DNA of 64,000 nucleotides, from assembly GCF_030866765.1 (NCBI RefSeq), contig NZ_CP133017.1:6600001-6664000 (forward strand). Direction: 5' to 3'. The position numbers and the translations under genes were made by a program. This DNA comes from Paenibacillus silvisoli. GTDB taxonomy: Bacteria; Bacillota; Bacilli; Paenibacillales; Paenibacillaceae. Shown in pieces: positions 59,959-64,000 of the stretch (positions are counted from its first letter, which is position 1; every line of letters begins with the position of its first letter). The notes below the pieces were generated by a model that had not been told where the DNA came from, did no database searches, and worked only from the letters and a program-made list of their open reading frames with translations.

Positions 59959-61338
59959 TTACAAGTGAGGGAGCGTGACCGTAAACCGCGTGCCTTCTCC
60001 GGCTTTGCTGTTGACCGCGATCTCGCCCTTGTGCAGCTGCACGATCTTTTTCACGATGGCCAAGCCCAGGCCGGTTCGTCCCGATGCGCGTTCGCGGGCG
60101 CGGTCGACGCGGTAGAATCGGTCAAACAGAAACGGCAAGTGCTCCGGATCGATCCCTTCGCCCGAATCTTCGATGACGATGATCGTTTGCGAAGGCTGCT
60201 GCTCCGCGCGGATTTCAATGCTCCGGCCCGGCGGGATGTGATGGACCGCATTGCCCAGCAGGTTCATCCACACCTGCATCAACAGCACCTCATCGCCGTG
60301 GATCATGATGGACTCCGGAACCGACAGCTTGAGCAGCAGCTCCTTCTCCTCCAATTGCCACTGCAGCATCTGCACGGCTTGACGGATCTGGCTGCGCAAT
60401 GAGAACGCCTTTGGGTTCAGTGCCTCGGCCCCTTGATCCAATGAGGACAGCGTCAGCAGCTGCTTACCCAGCTTGGAAAGATGCCTGCTCTCCGCCTCAA
60501 TGATGGCGGCGTACTTCTCGCGCTCCTCCATCGGCAGCTCTCTCTGCGCCAATACGTTGGCAAAGCCTTGGATCGAGGTAAGCGGCGATTGGATTTCGTG
60601 CGACACATTCGAGACAAACTGCTGGCGCGCCTGATCGACGCGCTCCAGCTCTCGGCTCATGGTCGTAAAATGCTCGGCCAGCTGACCGATTTCATCGCGT
60701 CTTCTTGTCGGCAGGTGCAGACTATAGTTGCCTTGAGCGATCCGTTTCGTTGCGTCCGACAGCCTTGTGATCGGCTTGACCAAATAGCGCGTGCTGATCA
60801 AGAAGAGCAGGATGCTGATGATGACGGTCAGCAATCCGATCAAAGCAAAGAAAACGCGAAGCTCGCCGAACTGCAGCAGCACGTCCGGGCGCATAAACAA
60901 GGCGTACCTCTTATCGGATAGTTGAACGGGAACGCCAACCGTATTGCTTAACCGGTTCTCGAAGAAGCCGGAGATGAACGGCTTATTCGGAAACTGGGCC
61001 ACGCCGTGATAGACGCCCCCTTCTAACACAAGCGCGACCGCTTGTTCATCCAGATCCTGCTGGCGAAATGGTTGCCCGTAGTAATGCTTCTCGCCATGGC
61101 CATCCGTCACAAAGATCCCATAACCCAACGAAGCCGCATTTTCCAGATACGGTTCCATCGCATGCGGCTCCGATTCGATAAACGTCTTCATCCGCTCGGC
61201 GATTCCGACCAGCTTCTCATCGTTATAAGGCTTCAGCTTGACGTGATAATAAATATTCGAGGCCAGGAAGCCGAGCAGGCTGCTGACGAGAATGACCGCA
61301 ATCGTAATGAGAAACACCCGGAAGTACAGCGACTTCAC
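59959..61338 (-). CDS. HAMP-domain sensor histidine kinase
   Basis: A 459-residue kinase: two membrane helices (~5-27 and ~165-188) bracket a ~135-residue extracellular sensor; HAMP at ~190-240 ('STRYLVKPITRLSDATKRIAQGNYS'); the phosphoacceptor His in 'FVSNVSHEIQSPLTSIQGF'; N-box 'MNLLGNAVHHI', G1 'VIEDSGEGID', F-box and G2 'GRTGLGLAIVKKIV'. It overlaps the response-regulator stop by 4 bp. Its sensor is longer than that of BceS-type intramembrane kinases, so the signal is probably extracellular. Confidence 0.93.
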   Translation of the reverse strand: MKSLYFRVFLITIAVILVSSLLGFLASNIYYHVKLKPYNDEKLVGIAERMKTFIESEPHAMEPYLENAASLGYGIFVTDGHGEKHYYGQPFRQQDLDEQAVALVLEGGVYHGVAQFPNKPFISGFFENRLSNTVGVPVQLSDKRYALFMRPDVLLQFGELRVFFALIGLLTVIISILLFLISTRYLVKPITRLSDATKRIAQGNYSLHLPTRRRDEIGQLAEHFTTMSRELERVDQARQQFVSNVSHEIQSPLTSIQGFANVLAQRELPMEEREKYAAIIEAESRHLSKLGKQLLTLSSLDQGAEALNPKAFSLRSQIRQAVQMLQWQLEEKELLLKLSVPESIMIHGDEVLLMQVWMNLLGNAVHHIPPGRSIEIRAEQQPSQTIIVIEDSGEGIDPEHLPFLFDRFYRVDRARERASGRTGLGLAIVKKIVQLHKGEIAVNSKAGEGTRFTVTLPHL

Positions 61339-62015
61339 TTGCCTCTCACCTCGATCTTGTAGCCGATCCCTCTCACCGTTTGAATGGTGAAATCGTCAGC
61401 ATAATTAGCGAACCGTTGGCGAAGCCTCTTAATATGCACATCGACCGTCCGGTCATCCCCTTCATAATCCGCTCCCCACACAAGGCGAATCAAATCTTCG
61501 CGGGAAAATAGGCGGCCCGGATACTGGGCGAGCTGGGCGAACAATTCGAACTCTTTCATCGGCAGCAGCAACACCGTTTGGCCATCGGTCACTTCAATGT
61601 TTTGACGGTCGATGGTGATCCGGTTCAATCGTATCGTATCGCTGGATACCCGGTCATAGCGGCGGAACAGTGCCTTCACGCGGAAAAGCAGCTCTTCCGG
61701 CTCGAACGGCTTGGTGACATAATCATCCGTCCCTTTGGAATAGCCCCGTTCCTTGTCGGGCAGCTGATCCTTGGCCGTCAGCATGATGATGGGAATATCG
61801 TAGTGCTGCCGAATATACCCGCACAGCTCAAAACCGTCCATTTGCGGCATCATCACATCGATAACGGCCAGGTCAATCCGCGACTGCCCCATCACCTTGA
61901 CGGCTTCAGCGCCATCCTGCGCTTCAAGCACCTGGTAGCCTTCACGAGTCATTACATAACGGACCAGCGCTCTAATGTTCGGATCATCATCGGCCAGCAG
62001 CACATTTTTCATCAT
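61335..62015 (-). CDS. OmpR/PhoB-family response regulator
   Basis: A 226-residue regulator: receiver domain with acidic triad 'LADDD', phosphoacceptor Asp53 in 'VIDVMMPQMDG', Lys in 'VTKPFEPEEL'; winged-helix effector domain with 'LFSREDLIRLVWGADYEGDDRTVDVHIKRLRQRF' and 'IQTVRGIGYKIE'. Two successive ATGs follow GGGAG. First gene of the regulator-kinase-permease-ATPase operon, so it probably activates the transporter genes. Confidence 0.94.
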   Translation of the reverse strand: MMKNVLLADDDPNIRALVRYVMTREGYQVLEAQDGAEAVKVMGQSRIDLAVIDVMMPQMDGFELCGYIRQHYDIPIIMLTAKDQLPDKERGYSKGTDDYVTKPFEPEELLFRVKALFRRYDRVSSDTIRLNRITIDRQNIEVTDGQTVLLLPMKEFELFAQLAQYPGRLFSREDLIRLVWGADYEGDDRTVDVHIKRLRQRFANYADDFTIQTVRGIGYKIEVRGK

Positions 62016-62112
62016 CGCAGCATTCTCCCGCGCCTTAAATTTTCTATATTATAAACTGAATGCATCGCGGTTTGCACATGAGGGGACGCAGACCCCGCAC
62101 CGCACAAGAAAA

Positions 62113-62138
62113 AAACCACTCCGCTATGGGAGTGGTTT
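62113..62138 (-). terminator. Terminator of the sigma/anti-sigma operon
   Basis: Perfect 10-bp stem AAACCACTCC/GGAGTGGTTT with a 6-nt loop followed on the minus strand by a T-rich tract. Confidence 0.88.
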
Positions 62139-62149
62139 AAGTGGCTGGC

Positions 62150-63043
62150 TTATTTTTGCGGCGCCATGTTATTGTAGATGCGCGCTGCCGTTACTTTGCC
62201 CGTGCTTACATCGTCGGATGTAAAGCCGGACACGATGTTGCCGACTTTAAATTCTTTTTGCAGCAGCTCCTCGGATGGCTCCGCAGCCGTTGGACCGTCG
62301 ATGCCCATGATCGTATCCGAAGTTACCGTCACCCACAAATCGCCCACCTTGAAGCTCTTGCCGTCTGCGCTTACTTCGGTAATGACGCCGTCAATGTTGG
62401 CCATCATTTTCGCCGTAGTAGCCGGCTTCTCGCCCGTATCCTTCTGCGGCGCGATGTTGTTGTAAATTACGTCGGCTTTCACCTTGCCCGTGCTTACATC
62501 CTGGGACGTAAAGCCGGAAACGGTATTGCCCACTTTAAATTCTTTCTGCAGCAGCTCCTCGGACGGCTCCGTTGCTGTTGGCTCATTGCTGCCCAGCTTC
62601 GTTTGATCCGTTACTTCGACCCAAAGGTCCCCGACCTTGAAGCTTTTGCCGTCCGCGCTCACTTCGGTGATGACGCCATCGATGTTGACGCGCACTTTAC
62701 CCATGATCGGAGGCTTCGCCGCATCCGTTGGCTGCTCGGTTGTCGTATTGGTCGTCGGCGATGTCGTTGCCGTTTCCGTCGGCGCTTTCGCCGGCTCGGA
62801 GCCGCCTTGGTTCAGCGTGAAAATGCCAAACGCAAGTACCGCGCAAGCCGCGATGCCGACTGTCCAACCTGTTAGTTTTTTTCTATTCGTTGCTTTTTCC
62901 ATGTGAATCCGCTCCTTTGAATGTGTATGTTGGGATTGCGCTGTCTTCTCTACTTCCAGCATCAGCTTCCGGTAGGTGTCCTCTTTGAAATTTTCGCTGG
63001 TTTTCAGGCGGGACATCGCGGATTTATATACTGATTTCTTCAT
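62150..63043 (-). CDS. Membrane-anchored anti-sigma-like protein with duplicated extracytoplasmic domain
   Basis: A 297-residue single-pass protein. The cytoplasmic ~50 residues ('SVYKSAMSRLKTSENFKEDTYRKLMLEVEKT') would bind the sigma factor; one helix at ~58-76 crosses the membrane; a Thr/Pro linker follows, then two nearly identical ~75-residue domains ('IDGVITEVSADGKSFKVGDLWV ... PSEELLQKEFKVGN.VSGFTS.DVSTGKV'), each looking like a small beta barrel of DUF5666 type. The start overlaps the sigma gene by 20 bp and has GGAGGG upstream. No zinc anti-sigma H-x3-C-x2-C motif is present. Function as anti-sigma is inferred from order and topology. Confidence 0.75.
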   Translation of the reverse strand: MKKSVYKSAMSRLKTSENFKEDTYRKLMLEVEKTAQSQHTHSKERIHMEKATNRKKLTGWTVGIAACAVLAFGIFTLNQGGSEPAKAPTETATTSPTTNTTTEQPTDAAKPPIMGKVRVNIDGVITEVSADGKSFKVGDLWVEVTDQTKLGSNEPTATEPSEELLQKEFKVGNTVSGFTSQDVSTGKVKADVIYNNIAPQKDTGEKPATTAKMMANIDGVITEVSADGKSFKVGDLWVTVTSDTIMGIDGPTAAEPSEELLQKEFKVGNIVSGFTSDDVSTGKVTAARIYNNMAPQK

Positions 63044-63521
63044 GCTCCGGCCCTCCAATCTTCTCTTTTAAGAGCTGGCGTCCTCTGGCAAGCCATGTGC
63101 CTACCGTCGCGGGCTTGGCCTGCAATATGACCGCGATTTCCTGGATCGAGTATCCTTCGTAGTAATGCAGATGAATGGGAATGCGATACTTCTTGTCTAG
63201 CGCGAGCACGGTCTGCAGAACCTCGCTCTCTTCCTTCGGGAGGTAGCTCAGGTCTTCGGGAACCGGGTTGCGGCTTCTGAACCATCCCGTTTTCAGCATA
63301 TTTTTGCTTTTATTTATCGTTGTCCGAATCAGCCACGCTTTTTCATGTTCGTTATTTTCGAATACGGGACGCTTCTGCAGGTACGTGAGGAACACGTCCT
63401 GTGTCACTTCTTCCGCATCGGCTGTATTTTTCAAATAGGCAAAGGCGACTTTAATCATGCTTTGCGAATATAGATCCAAGGCCCGTCGTACAGATTCATT
63501 GAGCTCATATGAATTGTACAC
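63024..63521 (-). CDS. ECF RNA polymerase sigma factor
   Basis: A 165-residue sigma-70-family protein: region 2 'LYSQSMIKVAFAYLKNTADAEEVTQDVFLTYLQKRP' and region 4 'VLALDKKYRIPIHLHYYEGYSIQEIAVILQAKPATVGTWLARGRQLLKEKI'. The GTG start at 63521 follows AAAGGAGG; an upstream GTG at 63539 overlaps that site. It is coupled to a membrane anti-sigma-like gene. An ECF-like GGAACC lies upstream, which suggests autoregulation. Confidence 0.92.
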   Translation of the reverse strand: MYNSYELNESVRRALDLYSQSMIKVAFAYLKNTADAEEVTQDVFLTYLQKRPVFENNEHEKAWLIRTTINKSKNMLKTGWFRSRNPVPEDLSYLPKEESEVLQTVLALDKKYRIPIHLHYYEGYSIQEIAVILQAKPATVGTWLARGRQLLKEKIGGPEHEEISI

Positions 63522-63574
63522 CTCAGCACCTCCTTTCACTTTTAATACAACTGAGAGGCCCGCTATTTTTCATT

Positions 63575-63603
63575 GGGCGCTATTTTTTTTCAAAAGCGGT
63601 TCC
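63575..63603 (-). promoter_or_regulatory. Candidate autoregulated ECF promoter
   Basis: GGAACC (plus 63598-63603) is a typical ECF -35; about 16 bp downstream is AGCGCC, only loosely like an ECF -10. Two direct copies of TGAAAAA(AAA)TAGCG follow and may be part of the control region. Confidence 0.4.
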
Positions 63604-63682
63604 GTTCGTACATCTCTACTGACGTCCTCCCGTTTGCAAATGATTGCGAAAGCCCCGATGTAAATTCACCCATGGAAAATAA

Positions 63683-63708
63683 AAGAGGCATCCGAATGGA
63701 TGCCTCTT
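63683..63708 (-). terminator. Terminator of the nitroreductase gene
   Basis: Perfect 11-bp stem AAGAGGCATCC/GGATGCCTCTT with loop GAAT, followed on the minus strand by a T-rich stretch. Confidence 0.9.
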
Positions 63709-63733
63709 AATCTTGCTTCCTGCTATGCAGCTC

Positions 63734-64000
63734 TTAAAATACAGTGAATAATTCCTTCGCCGATACGCGTTGTCTCGCCTCCGGCTCTTCCGCCGGATAG
63801 CCCAGCTGGATGATGCCCACGATCTTCTCGTCGCTTCTGAGACCCAGCTCTTCGCAGAACGAACGATCATAGATGTACGGGTTGGTTTTCCAAACCGTAC
63901 CGATGTTTTTCTCCCAAGCCAGAAGCATGAAGTTTTGAATCAAGGCGCTAGTAGCGGAAAAATCCTGCGCCCACACCGCATCTTCGAGCAAATCAACGAC
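63734..64000 (-). CDS. Nitroreductase family protein, C-terminal part (runs off window)
   Basis: The last 88 codons of a frame that is open to the window edge. 'DAVWAQDFSATSALIQNFMLLAWEKNIGTVWKTNPYIYDRSFCEELGLRSDEKIVGIIQLGYPAE' is the C-terminal half of FMN-dependent nitroreductases of the YdjA/YfhC/YdgI type: ligands for FMN phosphate, the G-T-x-W-K segment, and the family-ending 'IVGIIQLGYP'. The N-terminal FMN-binding residues lie outside. Such enzymes reduce nitro compounds or quinones with NAD(P)H. Confidence 0.88.
   Translation of the reverse strand, partial: VVDLLEDAVWAQDFSATSALIQNFMLLAWEKNIGTVWKTNPYIYDRSFCEELGLRSDEKIVGIIQLGYPAEEPEARQRVSAKELFTVF

Noticed and set aside
1-64000. Prophage, transposon or integrative element
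   Set aside because: No integrase, transposase, phage structural gene or attachment repeats were found; composition is uniform apart from repeats and the LysR remnant.

Overview
The window looks like chromosome from an endospore-forming, Paenibacillus-like member of the Bacillota. Codon use is fairly GC-rich and ribosome binding sites are of the strong AGGAGG type, often with TTG or GTG starts. There is spore biology (a KatX-like catalase, a CgeB-like glycosyltransferase, an ExsC-like exosporium protein, Spo0M, a YheC/YheD-type coat protein). There are also SLH-anchored surface proteins, a lipoteichoic-acid synthase relative and many compact regulator/effector pairs. I see no rRNA, tRNA, CRISPR array, integrase, transposase or prophage module. 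The only clear decay is a LysR-type 3' remnant, plus a possible frameshift at the start of a DUF1801 gene.

Layout. 1-5.1 kb: a CBM9-like protein, five tandem 52-bp repeats, a MASE4/PAS/GGDEF protein and a MerR-MFS operon. 5.2-7.7 kb: two rhodaneses behind a CstR/CsoR-type operator, divergent from a KatX-like catalase. 7.7-11.7 kb: an LTA synthase-like enzyme, then MarR, methyltransferase and flavodoxin-fold oxidoreductase genes. 11.9-17.4 kb: a candidate spore-surface glycosylation locus (ExsC-like protein, CgeB-like, GT-D, Rhamno_transf-like and GT2-TPR transferases, nucleotide-sugar dehydrogenase). 17.5-28.2 kb: orphan trpB, DUF4180, a histidine phosphatase, PhnA, an aldo/keto reductase, MerR-SRPBCC, a YhgE-like exporter with TetR, a CBO0543 pair, a methyltransferase, and a Crp/Fnr regulator tail-to-tail with flavohaemoglobin hmp.

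28.3-42.2 kb is one two-gene operon for giant secreted proteins (2356 and 2271 residues). Each has three SLH domains, a beta-rich spacer, 16-19 near-identical Ig/cadherin-like repeats and a lamin-tail-like C-terminus. 42.7-49.5 kb: a 7TM-PAS-GGDEF protein, a GNAT, a DeoR/EEP/EamA/alkaline-phosphatase-fold module and spo0M. 49.5-55.5 kb: an inverted short-repeat cluster, an unrecognised 49-codon gene, a ParM-like actin with an acidic partner, DUF1801, a YheC/D-type protein and mqo. 55.6-64 kb: an acyltransferase, a D,D-carboxypeptidase, a response regulator/kinase/ABC operon, an ECF sigma factor with a membrane anti-sigma carrying a duplicated extracytoplasmic domain, and the 3' end of a nitroreductase.

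Regulatory sequence supports several links. A TGTGA-N6-TCACA site lies about 41.5 bp upstream of the predicted hmp start, and the neighbouring Crp-type protein carries the matching CRP-like recognition helix. The only evident hmp terminator lies beyond the crp gene, so hmp mRNA should be antisense to the whole regulator gene. MerR-type long-spacer promoters precede both merR genes. The strongest candidates for undescribed biology are the twin giant surface proteins with their higher-order repeats, the exosporium glycan locus, the ParM/acidic-partner pair and the hmp/crp arrangement.
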